DNA from: SPJN01 sp965229935
GTDB lineage: Bacteria; Pseudomonadota; Alphaproteobacteria; SPJN01
Reading direction: 5' to 3'
Length of the DNA: 64,000 nt
Assembly: GCA_965229935.1 (NCBI GenBank)
Contig: CBDDKB010000002.1
Location: 1,054,001-1,118,000 of the forward strand
Shown: piece after piece, positions 51,362 through 60,065 of the stretch
Layout: each line of letters opens with the position of its first letter
Position numbering within the stretch: the stretch's first letter is position 1
Notes under the pieces: generated by a model
The model's input: the letters and a program-made list of their open reading frames with translations, nothing else
What the model was told of the DNA's origin: nothing
Database searches by the model: none
Program-made: the position numbers and the translations under genes

Positions 51362-52929
51362 TGGAACTTTATGAGATTCTAAATCTGGGCATGTTCGGCG
51401 CAGCTTGCATCTTGCTGCTGCTTGGCTATCCCGTTGCCTTTACCTTAGCAGGTGTGGGCCTTGCCTTCGCCTTGATCGGTGTAGGCCTGGGCGAGTTTGA
51501 TCTACGCGATCTTGGTGCGCTTCCTTTACGCATTTTCGGCAATATGATGAACGAGGTTCTGATCGCGGTTCCCCTTTTCGTCTTTATGGGGGTCATGCTG
51601 GAACGATCAAAGGTTGCCGAAGAGCTGCTTGAAGCCATGGGACGATTGTTCGGCAAACTACGCGGTGGTCTTGGTATCAGTGTTACAATTGTAGGTGCCC
51701 TACTTGCAGCCTCAACAGGTATTGTGGGGGCAACAGTCGTGACAATGGGCATGATCTCACTACCGACAATGTTAAAGCGCGGCTATGATCCCAAATTGGC
51801 GACAGGCGCTATCAGTGCAGCAGGCACATTAGGGCAGATCATACCGCCTTCAATCGTTTTGGTTTTGTTGGGTGACGTTATCTCAACAGGGTATCAACAG
51901 GCGCAACTGGAACAGGGCATATTTTCACCTGAAACCATGTCTGTCGGTGATTTGTTTGCGGGCGCGTTGGTTCCGGGATTGATGCTGGTCGGCCTTTATA
52001 TGAGTTACCAAGTCATCATGGCGATCATACGCCCTGACAGCTCTCCCGCAATGCCAGCCGATGAGGCTGAGATGAATGACGCGATTTCTTCTGCCATCAA
52101 AGCATTGATCCCGCCGATTGTCCTTATAGTTGCGGTGTTAGGGTCAATCCTAGCCGGCATCGCAACACCGACAGAGGCTGCGGCTGTTGGTGCAATGGGC
52201 GCCCTGCTTCTGGCTGCATTACGTTTGGATGATCACAACCACCTACCGATTTATGGCGCAGCTTTTGGGTTGGTTCTGCTTTTGATTTTGACAAACTTTC
52301 TGGACCTTCGTTTGGGCCGCGATGAAGTCAGCGGCGCAGAACAGGCAGGCATGATCCTTGCCTATCTTTGCTGTGCACTGATGGTCATCGGGGTCATTAC
52401 CGCTGCGGTGCGCATCTACCGGACGGGTGTCTTAAGTTCGGTTATGCAATCGACCACACAAGTCACATCCATGGTCTTTGTTATCTTGATCGGCGCCAGC
52501 CTGTTCAGCCTTGTGTTTAGGGGGCTTGGCGGTGACGATACAGTACGTGATCTGTTGACCGACATGCCGGGCGGTGAATGGGGCGCGATCGCCATAGTCA
52601 TGCTGGTCATGTTCATCTTGGGTTTCTTTCTGGACTTTATTGAGATCACCTTTGTTGTCGTGCCCATTGTCGCCCCTGTACTACTTCAAATGGACATTAA
52701 TCCGGTGTGGCTGGGCGTCATGATGGCAATCAACCTGCAAACCAGCTTTCTGACCCCGCCATTTGGCTTTGCGCTGTTTTATTTGCGCGGTGTCGCGCCA
52801 CCTGAAATTTCCACGGGAACAATATACAAGGGGGTTATTCCCTTTGTGTTTATCCAAATTCTCGCACTGGGACTTTTAGCCCTGTTCCCTGAGATTGCCA
52901 CCACCCTGCCCGATCTGCTATTCGGCTGA
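51361..52929 (+). CDS. TRAP transporter large permease (DctM-type)
   Basis: A 522-aa inner-membrane subunit that drives uptake with a Na+ gradient. It has the DctM core: LLGYPVAFTLAGVGL, GALLAASTGIVGATVVTMG, GTLGQIIPPSIVLVLLGD and C-terminal TSFLTPPFGFALFYLRG. It is about 90 residues longer than the usual DctM because of extra hydrophobic segments near residues 300-350, a feature of the mannitol/chloroaromatic and TakM-like branch, consistent with the TakP-like binding protein. hisI follows after 24 bp. Confidence 0.93.
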   Translation: MELYEILNLGMFGAACILLLLGYPVAFTLAGVGLAFALIGVGLGEFDLRDLGALPLRIFGNMMNEVLIAVPLFVFMGVMLERSKVAEELLEAMGRLFGKLRGGLGISVTIVGALLAASTGIVGATVVTMGMISLPTMLKRGYDPKLATGAISAAGTLGQIIPPSIVLVLLGDVISTGYQQAQLEQGIFSPETMSVGDLFAGALVPGLMLVGLYMSYQVIMAIIRPDSSPAMPADEAEMNDAISSAIKALIPPIVLIVAVLGSILAGIATPTEAAAVGAMGALLLAALRLDDHNHLPIYGAAFGLVLLLILTNFLDLRLGRDEVSGAEQAGMILAYLCCALMVIGVITAAVRIYRTGVLSSVMQSTTQVTSMVFVILIGASLFSLVFRGLGGDDTVRDLLTDMPGGEWGAIAIVMLVMFILGFFLDFIEITFVVVPIVAPVLLQMDINPVWLGVMMAINLQTSFLTPPFGFALFYLRGVAPPEISTGTIYKGVIPFVFIQILALGLLALFPEIATTLPDLLFG

Positions 52930-52953
52930 TCTGGTTAGGAAAGGATAAGGCTT

Positions 52954-53382
52954 ATGGCCAAGTTTCCAAATGTTGAAGCAGCGCTCGGCGCAATAAAATT
53001 CAATGCAGACGGGATGGTGCCCGCAATCGCCCAGCAATATGACACGGGCGAGGTGTTGATGATGGCCTGGGCGAATGAGGCTGCTATCCGCGAAGCATTT
53101 TCCAGCGGGCGCGCCTGTTATTGGTCACGATCGCGTGATGAGCTTTGGCGTAAGGGTGATAGTTCCGGCAACACACAAAAGCTTGTTGATTTTCGCATCG
53201 ATTGCGACGGCGATACAATCCTGATGTTAGTTGATCAAATTGGCCCCGCTTGTCACACAGACAGACCAAATTGCTTTTTTACCAGCTATCTGACAGATCC
53301 TGCCGCCGAGCTGACATCGCCTATGGCGAAAGAAGAAACTGATCGCCCCGACTGGCGCGCAGGAGTGCCCGATGCAGATTGA
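52954..53382 (+). CDS. hisI: Phosphoribosyl-AMP cyclohydrolase
   Basis: Third step of histidine synthesis, opening the purine ring of PR-AMP. The 142-aa protein has ACYWSRSRDELWRKGDSSGN, DCDGDTILMLVDQIGPACHTDRPNCFF with the zinc and Mg ligands (Cys, Asp, Cys, Cys). It is the separate cyclohydrolase form without a fused HisE. No other his gene is in the window. It overlaps sufE by 11 bp. Confidence 0.95.
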   Translation: MAKFPNVEAALGAIKFNADGMVPAIAQQYDTGEVLMMAWANEAAIREAFSSGRACYWSRSRDELWRKGDSSGNTQKLVDFRIDCDGDTILMLVDQIGPACHTDRPNCFFTSYLTDPAAELTSPMAKEETDRPDWRAGVPDAD

Positions 53383-53791
53383 AGAGCTGATTGAAAATTT
53401 CAGCCTGTTTGATGATTGGGAAGACCGTTATCGCTATATCATCGAGCTAGGCAAATCACTGCCGCCGATGGATGACGCGCTGAAAACCCCGGACAGTAAG
53501 GTTGAAGGCTGCACCAGTCAGGTTTGGTTTGTCGCCAGCCCCGACAAAAACGAAGAAGGTAAGACAGTCCTGCGCTTTATCGGGGATTCTGATGCCCATA
53601 TTGTTCGCGGTCTGATCGCTATCCTGTTCGCCATTCATGACGGCAAAACACCAGATGAGATTAAGGCCATTGATGCAGAGGCTAGTCTAAAGGAACTGGG
53701 CCTTGATCAACACCTATCCCCCAGCCGGACCAACGGCCTTTACGCCATGTTGGGCCGGATCAGGGATATGGCAGACAGGCTTGCCGCCTAA
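53372..53791 (+). CDS. sufE: Cysteine desulfuration protein SufE
   Basis: Accepts sulfane sulfur from the SufS desulfurase for iron-sulfur cluster assembly. The 139-aa protein has the family motif VEGCTSQVWF with acceptor Cys47, and DWEDRYRYIIELG near the N-terminus. It starts inside hisI (11-bp overlap) and converges on parC with a 9-bp gap. Its partner sufS/sufBCD genes are not in the window. Confidence 0.95.
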   Translation: MQIEELIENFSLFDDWEDRYRYIIELGKSLPPMDDALKTPDSKVEGCTSQVWFVASPDKNEEGKTVLRFIGDSDAHIVRGLIAILFAIHDGKTPDEIKAIDAEASLKELGLDQHLSPSRTNGLYAMLGRIRDMADRLAA

Positions 53792-53800
53792 TCCTTTAAA

Positions 53801-56071
53801 TTAGCGACGGAAACGGTTTGACCGGGGGAAGCCGCGCGGCACCATGCGGCCCGCCTGTGCCCGCTTACCCAGCCAGTCGCGCAAATCTTCATACTTATAG
53901 GCGCGCCCAGCTGCATCCTGCCATTCAAGACCTTCCTTGAAGTTCAGTGTGGTGACGTCTGATAGACCGCCATCCTTATAGCGTTGCAATAAAACGCCCT
54001 TACCACGACCCATTTCAGGTAACTCATCCAACGGGAAAATCAGCATCTTACGATTTTCACCAACAATAGCTGCATGATCGGCACCGTCACCCATCGGGTG
54101 GCAAACGCGTGCTTCGACATCGCCTTTGACGTTCAGGACCTGCTTGCCATTTTTGGTCTGGGCAACAACATCCTTTTCCTGAACGACGAAGCCATGCCCC
54201 GCTGTTGAGGCGACCAGCAGTTTCCGTTCGGGATCATGGGCCATAAGGCTGACAATATCCTGATCATTGCCCAAATCGATCATCAGCCTAATCGGCTCAC
54301 CATGACCGCGCCCACCGGGCAGCTTATCGACCCCGATTGTGTAGAACCGCCCATTTGTGCCGAACAGGATCAGCTTGTCCGTCGTTTCAGCCTCAATAAT
54401 AAAGCGGCTGCGGTCACCTTCCTTATATTTCAGATCATCGGTTTTCTGACCGTGGCCCTTCATGGTGCGGACCCAGCCCTTGTCAGAACAGATGATGGTG
54501 ACAGGTTCTTTCTCAATCATCGCCTCAAGGGGCATAATCTCTGCCGCTGCGGGGGCATCGGCAAAATCGGTCCTGCGCGTGCCTAGGCCGGACTTCGGAC
54601 CAAATTTTTCCTTCAGCTCCTTCAACTCGCCCGCGATATGTGTGCGTTGCTTGTCGTCGGATTTCAGAAGTGCTTTCAGCGCCTTCTGCTCTTCCTCAAG
54701 CTGCTTATGCTCTGTCTTGATTTCCATCTCTTCAAGCTTGCGCAATGACCTTAGACGCATATTCAAAATCGCCTCAGCCTGCACATCATTCAGCTTGAAA
54801 GTCTTCATCAATTCCTGTTTCGGCTCATCCTCTTCACGAATGATACGGATCACCTCATCCAAGTTCAGATAGGCAATCAAATAGCCGTCAAGCAATTCCA
54901 ACCGCTTGGCAATTTTGTCGAGCCGGAAATTGGTCTTCCGCACCAAAACTTCCTGTCGATGCTCCAAAAATGCCAGCAAGGCATCACGCAACGACATCAC
55001 AATCGGCACGTGATTTTTATCGAGAACGTTTAGGTTTAGCGAAATCCGGCTTTCCAAATCAGACAGACGGAACAGCTGTTCCATCAACATGGCCGGTTCG
55101 ACATTTCTGTTGCGTGGCTCAAGCACAAGCCGAATGTCCTCAGCCGATTCATCGCGCACATCGGCCAGAATGGGCAGGCGTTTGGCGTTGATCAGTTCGG
55201 CAATCTTTTCAATCAAGCGCGATTTTTGCACCTGATAGGGAATTTCTGTGACCACGATCTGCCACGTGCCGCGGCCAAGATCCTCTACCTCCCATTTGGC
55301 ACGAACGCGGAAACCGCCGCGGCCTGTCTTATAGGCCTCAACAATTTGGTCGCGCGGCTCCACTATCGTGCCGCCGGTTGGGAGGTCAGGTCCGGGAACC
55401 AAGTCCACCAGCTTGTCGATGGTTGCATTGGGATGCTTCAGAAGGTGAAGAAGCGCATCTGCCAATTCACCCACATTATGGGGCGGAATATTGGTTGCCA
55501 TCCCAACGGCAATGCCGCTGGCACCGTTGGCGAGCAGATTTGGGAAAGCAGCGGGCAGCACCTCAGGCTCCTGCTCCTCCCCATCGTAAGTTTCGCGGAA
55601 ATTAACTGTGTCCTGATCAATATCGTTCAGCAAAGCTTCTGCGATAGCTGTCAGGCGCGCTTCCGTATAACGCATGGCGGCTGCGCCATCACCGTCAATA
55701 TTCCCGAAATTGCCCTGCCCATCAATCAAGGGAAACCGGACGGAGAAATCCTGCGCCAAACGCACCAAAGCGTCATAAACAGCCTGGTCGCCATGGGGGT
55801 GATATTTACCGATGACGTCCCCGACCACACGGGCAGACTTTTTGAAACCAGAATTGGGATCAAGCTTGAGCTGCCGCATGGCAAACAGCAAGCGCCGATG
55901 AACGGGCTTCAACCCATCGCGCACATCAGGCAATGCCCGGTGCATAATCGTGGATAAGGCATAGGCCAGATAGCGTTCCGACAGCGCTTCTTCAAAGCCT
56001 GTTTGTTCAATCACTTCATTGATCGGTTCGTCAGCTTTTTTGCCGCCGGATTTACGGGGTTTGCGCGCCAT
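53801..56071 (-). CDS. parC: DNA topoisomerase IV subunit A
   Basis: Decatenates daughter chromosomes. The 756-aa protein has the catalytic Tyr135 in AAMRYTEARL, the winged-helix region YHPHGDQAVYD, the coiled-coil gate, and a short C-terminal propeller, distinguishing ParC from GyrA (no GyrA-box). In the quinolone-determining region the usual Ser after HPHGD is Gln (residue 96), while the later acidic residue (Asp100) is present. It is the last gene of the reverse-strand block parC-recO-era-rnc-lepB-acpS-pdxJ. Decatenation at the terminus is where the enzyme's product acts. Confidence 0.95.
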   Translation of the reverse strand: MARKPRKSGGKKADEPINEVIEQTGFEEALSERYLAYALSTIMHRALPDVRDGLKPVHRRLLFAMRQLKLDPNSGFKKSARVVGDVIGKYHPHGDQAVYDALVRLAQDFSVRFPLIDGQGNFGNIDGDGAAAMRYTEARLTAIAEALLNDIDQDTVNFRETYDGEEQEPEVLPAAFPNLLANGASGIAVGMATNIPPHNVGELADALLHLLKHPNATIDKLVDLVPGPDLPTGGTIVEPRDQIVEAYKTGRGGFRVRAKWEVEDLGRGTWQIVVTEIPYQVQKSRLIEKIAELINAKRLPILADVRDESAEDIRLVLEPRNRNVEPAMLMEQLFRLSDLESRISLNLNVLDKNHVPIVMSLRDALLAFLEHRQEVLVRKTNFRLDKIAKRLELLDGYLIAYLNLDEVIRIIREEDEPKQELMKTFKLNDVQAEAILNMRLRSLRKLEEMEIKTEHKQLEEEQKALKALLKSDDKQRTHIAGELKELKEKFGPKSGLGTRRTDFADAPAAAEIMPLEAMIEKEPVTIICSDKGWVRTMKGHGQKTDDLKYKEGDRSRFIIEAETTDKLILFGTNGRFYTIGVDKLPGGRGHGEPIRLMIDLGNDQDIVSLMAHDPERKLLVASTAGHGFVVQEKDVVAQTKNGKQVLNVKGDVEARVCHPMGDGADHAAIVGENRKMLIFPLDELPEMGRGKGVLLQRYKDGGLSDVTTLNFKEGLEWQDAAGRAYKYEDLRDWLGKRAQAGRMVPRGFPRSNRFRR

Positions 56072-56144
56072 AGAGCGGGCCTTTACTCAGGAAAATCAGA
56101 ATCGCGCCAATATAGCTGATTCGCGCGGGTTTTTGGCAGTTTCC

Positions 56145-56888
56145 TTACCCCAAATCACTGTCCCAGTTGGCTTGGGATAAACGATCAAGCATCCTATCGC
56201 GCGCCTTGGGCAAATGCTTGTCTGCCGGGCCCAAAACATGCGTATTCAGAAAGAAACCCGTCAATCTGAAACCCAATAAAAGTTCTTCGTAATCAGGGAT
56301 ATGGCTTTGATCGTTAAGAAATGGTGGCAACGAAAGTAGGCGTTCCTTATAGGGTGCTGCAACCTCGGCACTCACTGCCCGCCCGGTTTTTGGTGATACA
56401 TGGGTCAAGCCATCAACAACGCCCGTTACGGCGCAGGCTGATAGGTCAAGGCCATAACCAAGCTCTCGCAATAACCCAAGCTCAAACTGAACGAGGCCAA
56501 TGGGCCAAAGCGGCGTTTCATCCATAGCGTCGAGCACGGCGGACAGAGCGTCAAAAATTGCAGGGTGGGCCTCCCTTTCCGGCATAGTCTGTCGAACGAG
56601 GGCACAAACAGCGGTCAGCCCAGCAAGCCGCACCTGATCTGACAAATGCCGCGCGGCCCTGTCCTTAATCGGTTCTACAGAAAGATTGCCGAGCTGGTCC
56701 GCCAAGCGCGCGCGCCATGTGGCGTCAATTTCATTGCCCGGCTGTAAAATACCGCGCAATCTCTTTCCCCGTCCGCCCCGCACAAGTCCTGCGAACCGGC
56801 CATGATCACGCGTTAAGACATGGGCGATTGAGCTTGTTTCGCCATAGGGGCGACAATCAAGAATTATGGCTGATTGCCGCCATTCCAT
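56145..56888 (-). CDS. recO: DNA repair protein RecO
   Basis: Mediator of RecA loading on gapped DNA (RecFOR). The 247-aa protein starts MEWRQSAIILDCRPYGETSSI, the N-terminal OB fold, followed by VRGGRGKRLRGILQPGN and an alpha-helical domain with FELGLLRELGYGLDLSACAVTG. The zinc-binding cysteines of some RecO proteins are not evident. It follows the small YqaE-like gene by 6 bp, between era and parC as in related genomes. Confidence 0.93.
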   Translation of the reverse strand: MEWRQSAIILDCRPYGETSSIAHVLTRDHGRFAGLVRGGRGKRLRGILQPGNEIDATWRARLADQLGNLSVEPIKDRAARHLSDQVRLAGLTAVCALVRQTMPEREAHPAIFDALSAVLDAMDETPLWPIGLVQFELGLLRELGYGLDLSACAVTGVVDGLTHVSPKTGRAVSAEVAAPYKERLLSLPPFLNDQSHIPDYEELLLGFRLTGFFLNTHVLGPADKHLPKARDRMLDRLSQANWDSDLG

Positions 56889-56894
56889 GACCCA

Positions 56895-57089
56895 TTACTG
56901 GCCTAGGCCAGCTTCTTCGATTTTTTTGTCTGTATTGTAATTATTCAGTGCCCAAACCGCCCAAATCGCAGCCGGAATCCAGCCAATCAGGGTGGCTTGA
57001 AGGATCAGACACAAAATGCCCTGAATGGGACGGCCAATTGTAAAGAATACAAGCCACGGCAATAGCAGGGCCAAAATCAAACGAATCAT
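56895..57089 (-). CDS. YqaE/Pmp3 family small membrane protein
   Basis: A 64-aa protein with two hydrophobic helices: LALLLPWLVFFTIGRPIQG and LCLILQATLIGWIPAAIWAVW, ending in a polar tail. This is the UPF0057/Pmp3 layout. Yeast Pmp3 affects membrane potential; the bacterial role is unknown. GAAGGAG-like GGAGCTTC precedes the ATG. It is inserted between era and recO, 6 bp from recO, so it is probably co-transcribed. Confidence 0.87.
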   Translation of the reverse strand: MIRLILALLLPWLVFFTIGRPIQGILCLILQATLIGWIPAAIWAVWALNNYNTDKKIEEAGLGQ

Positions 57090-57125
57090 AAGAAGCTCCT
57101 TCTCTCTATCCCCAGAATATGGGGA

Positions 57126-58058
57126 CTAACCTAGAATATCCAAGCCGATTTCACGTAAACGGGCCTGCTCTTCTGCCCATTTTTCCCGCACTTTCACATG
57201 AATAAACAGGTGAACACGGTGACCGAGCAGGGATTCAAGTTCCTTGCGCGCCTCAGCCCCAATAGACTTCAGCGTCCGCCCACCCTTCCCGACAATAATC
57301 GGTTTTTGGCTTTCTCGATCAACAAAAATCGTCTGGTCGATCCGGACAGACCCATCATCACGCCCTTCCCAGCCTTCCGTTTCGACGGTTGAGGCATAGG
57401 GCAATTCTTTGTGCAGCCGCAGATAAAGCTTTTCCCGCGTAATTTCAGCAGCTAACAAACGTTGCGGCATATCTGATAATGTATCGGGGTCAAAATGCCA
57501 TGGACCATAGGGCATGTGATCAGCACACCATTTTAAAAGGTCTGCCACGCCGTCGCCATTCAATGCCGAAATCATGAAAATCTGTTCAGCGATATCGCTG
57601 TCAGCACAGGCCTTGGCCAAGGCGAGCAGCTCATCACGTTTGACGGTATCAACCTTATTCAAGGCAATCGCTATTGGCTTTTTCGAATTTGCCTTTGATT
57701 TTTTTAGGCCTTCAATAATTTTTTGCGACCCTTCTTCAAGGCCGCGCGCGGCATCTATCATCAGTACGATAACATCAGCCTCGCCCGCCTCACCCCATGC
57801 AGTTGAAACCATGGCCCGATCAAGCATACGGCGCGGTTTAAAGATGCCGGGCGTATCAACCATCACCAATTGGACGGGCCCTTCCATCACGATGCCGCGA
57901 ACACGGGCGCGCGTGGTTTGAACCTTGTGGGTGACGATGGATACCTTTGCACCAACCAACTGATTGATCAGTGTCGACTTACCACTGTTCGGCACGCCGA
58001 TCAGGGCAACAAAGCCGCATTTTGTTTCAGCGGTCGTATGACCTGCGATTTCTGTCAT
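57126..58058 (-). CDS. era: GTPase Era
   Basis: Assembles the 30S subunit by binding the 3' end of 16S rRNA. The 310-aa protein has the G1 loop GVPNSGKSTL, G3 DTPGI, G4 NKVD and G5 SALNGDG, then a C-terminal KH domain with VGKGGRTLKSIG. Its start overlaps the rnc stop by four bases (ATGA), the conserved rnc-era coupling. Confidence 0.97.
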   Translation of the reverse strand: MTEIAGHTTAETKCGFVALIGVPNSGKSTLINQLVGAKVSIVTHKVQTTRARVRGIVMEGPVQLVMVDTPGIFKPRRMLDRAMVSTAWGEAGEADVIVLMIDAARGLEEGSQKIIEGLKKSKANSKKPIAIALNKVDTVKRDELLALAKACADSDIAEQIFMISALNGDGVADLLKWCADHMPYGPWHFDPDTLSDMPQRLLAAEITREKLYLRLHKELPYASTVETEGWEGRDDGSVRIDQTIFVDRESQKPIIVGKGGRTLKSIGAEARKELESLLGHRVHLFIHVKVREKWAEEQARLREIGLDILG

Positions 58059-58747
58059 TCTTCTTCCTGTGTCACGGAATGTTTTTCCATGAACGCTGTT
58101 GCTGCTGCCTGTTCGCCCTTACGTTTTGATGATCCTTGCGCCGATACAGGATCGTACCCCTCGACTGCAACGGAAATGACAAAGGCAGGCGCGTGATCGG
58201 GCCCTGTTTGATCTACGACATCATAGCTGGGTAATGGCAGACCCAATCCTTGGGCCCATTCTTGCAAGGCTGTTTTTGAATCACGGCGAATACCACTGGT
58301 TTCTTCAAATCGTGGCAACCAATGACGTTCAAACAAATACATGATGGCATCTGTACCACCATCAAGATAAAGCGCGCCCAGCAAGGCTTCACACGCATTG
58401 GCGAGCAAGGCGCTTTTCACCTGCCCCGCACCTGATGGCTGCTCTGACTTGCCTAGGCGTAAGTAATCGCCCAAGCGGATTTCACGGGCAACGGCGGCGC
58501 AGGTGGGCCTGCAGATCAATGTATTATAGCGCCGCGCCAGGGCCCCTTCACGATCAAAAGGAAAGCGTTTTAGCAACTCGTCGGATACCATCAATCCCAA
58601 CACACGGTCGCCCAGAAATTCCAGCCGTTCATTATCCGTACCGCGGGCCTTGCCGTGATAGGAGGCATGGGTCAAAGCCTCAACCAACAGGCTGGGATCA
58701 TTGAACTGATAGCCGATAACGCGCTGTAATTTTACGATGTCAGACAT
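58055..58747 (-). CDS. rnc: Ribonuclease III
   Basis: Cleaves double-stranded RNA in rRNA and mRNA processing. The 230-aa protein has the signature NERLEFLGDRVLGL, the second acidic site in ANACEALLGALYLDGG, and a C-terminal dsRNA-binding domain ending near QAAATAFMEK. It lies between lepB and era, overlapping era by four bases. Confidence 0.96.
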   Translation of the reverse strand: MSDIVKLQRVIGYQFNDPSLLVEALTHASYHGKARGTDNERLEFLGDRVLGLMVSDELLKRFPFDREGALARRYNTLICRPTCAAVAREIRLGDYLRLGKSEQPSGAGQVKSALLANACEALLGALYLDGGTDAIMYLFERHWLPRFEETSGIRRDSKTALQEWAQGLGLPLPSYDVVDQTGPDHAPAFVISVAVEGYDPVSAQGSSKRKGEQAAATAFMEKHSVTQEEE

Positions 58748-58762
58748 AGTGATTAGGCCGGG

Positions 58763-59545
58763 TCAGCCTTCGGGACCATCATAGGTCAGGCTTTCGAACA
58801 TGCGGTCACCACGCCAATCCCAGAACTTCCAAAAACTGCCACCGCGCGCAACTGAGATCCAACGATAGGTTGCCTTGCCGACCAAATCTTCCTCAGGGAC
58901 AAAACTCAACCCATTGCTATAGCGGCTATCTGCTGAATTATCGCGATTGTCACCCATCATGAAATAGTGCCCCTCTGGCACTATATAAACCGGCGTATCG
59001 TCAGAGACATAATCCTGATCAAGGTCCAGCACCTCGTAAGAGACACCATTGGGCAGGGTTTCGACATAGCGCGCCACCGGAAATTCCATGCCGTTACGTT
59101 GCTGCCAATAATCAAAATCTGCAATCCGTTCCTTTGAAACGGGTTGGTCATTGATAAACAATTGGCCCTTGCGCATTTGAATGCGATCACCGGGCAGACC
59201 GATTACGCGCTTAATGAAATCAATATAGTTTGCGTGATGGGCCTTAAAAACGACGACATCTCCTCGTTCGGGCGCTGCACCAAAAATGCGACCTTCAAAC
59301 AAAGGGGGGCGAAACGGGAAAGAGCTGCGGCTGTACCCGTAAGACCATTTTTCTACAAACAGATAGTCACCAACCTGCAAGGTCGGCACCATTGATTGCG
59401 ACGGGATGGAATATGGCTGGAAAATAAAGCTGCGGAAAACCACAGCGATAAAGACAGCGACCACGATTGTGCGCACCCATTCGCCCAGCCAGCCTGAGTC
59501 GTTCTTTTTTCCGGCCCGATCGTCTGTTGGTGCCATATCGCTCAT
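58763..59545 (-). CDS. lepB: Signal peptidase I
   Basis: Removes signal peptides from exported proteins at the outer face of the inner membrane. The product (260 aa) has one N-terminal transmembrane segment (TIVVAVFIAVVFRSFIF), the catalytic Ser in IPSQSMVPTL, the Lys in YIDFIKRVIGLPGDRI, and the C-terminal GDNRDNSADSRY box. The ATG at 59545 (MSDMAPTDD) is preferred; the frame is open to 59599. The neighbouring gene order acpS-lepB-rnc-era is conserved. Confidence 0.95.
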   Translation of the reverse strand: MSDMAPTDDRAGKKNDSGWLGEWVRTIVVAVFIAVVFRSFIFQPYSIPSQSMVPTLQVGDYLFVEKWSYGYSRSSFPFRPPLFEGRIFGAAPERGDVVVFKAHHANYIDFIKRVIGLPGDRIQMRKGQLFINDQPVSKERIADFDYWQQRNGMEFPVARYVETLPNGVSYEVLDLDQDYVSDDTPVYIVPEGHYFMMGDNRDNSADSRYSNGLSFVPEEDLVGKATYRWISVARGGSFWKFWDWRGDRMFESLTYDGPEG

Positions 59546-59618
59546 TACTCTAATTCCGTGTGCAATGCCTTGTCTTTGTGCAGATAAGGCCCACGACACT
59601 CTATATTGTCAACCGGAC

Positions 59619-60062
59619 TTATTGGCTGATTGGCCAGTCTAAGCCCGCATTTTCCGCAAATTCCTGCGGAATTGCGGTTATAAGCACGATCGCCTGCGCC
59701 CAAGGGTCATCATCCGTAATGGTCAATGAAATTTGCGGCACAAAGCCATTAGGCGTAATTTTACGCAATCGCATGGCTGCGCCATTGTGCAGCCACATGG
59801 TCGGCGCACCTGATGGGAGGTTGCGCACCTCCATATCACGCCAGAATACACCCTGACGAAACCCGGTGCCCAAGGCCTTTGAGCAGGCCTCTTTCGCGGC
59901 ATAGCGTTTGGCATAAGAATGGGCACGATTGCGGCGGCGATCTGATTTTGCCTGCTCAATATCCGAGAAGACGCGATTGGTAAAACGGTCGCCAAAGCGG
60001 TCCAGCGTATTTTGAATACGCGGGATACGGATCATATCAAGCCCCTGCCCGATGACGATCAT
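59619..60062 (-). CDS. acpS: Holo-[acyl-carrier-protein] synthase
   Basis: Transfers 4'-phosphopantetheine from CoA to ACP. The 147-aa protein has VIGQGLDMIRIPRI with the Mg-binding Asp8 and YAAKEACSKALGTGF with the catalytic Glu/Lys. It starts 3 bp after the pdxJ stop. Between it and lepB lies about 73 bp without other features. Confidence 0.95.
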   Translation of the reverse strand: MIVIGQGLDMIRIPRIQNTLDRFGDRFTNRVFSDIEQAKSDRRRNRAHSYAKRYAAKEACSKALGTGFRQGVFWRDMEVRNLPSGAPTMWLHNGAAMRLRKITPNGFVPQISLTITDDDPWAQAIVLITAIPQEFAENAGLDWPISQ

Positions 60063-60065
60063 GCT

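Noticed and set aside
54970..55957. Long forward frame (243 codons at 55226-55957) opposite parC
   Set aside because: It is antisense to a well-conserved parC and shows no recognisable protein family; it is a shadow of parC codon usage.
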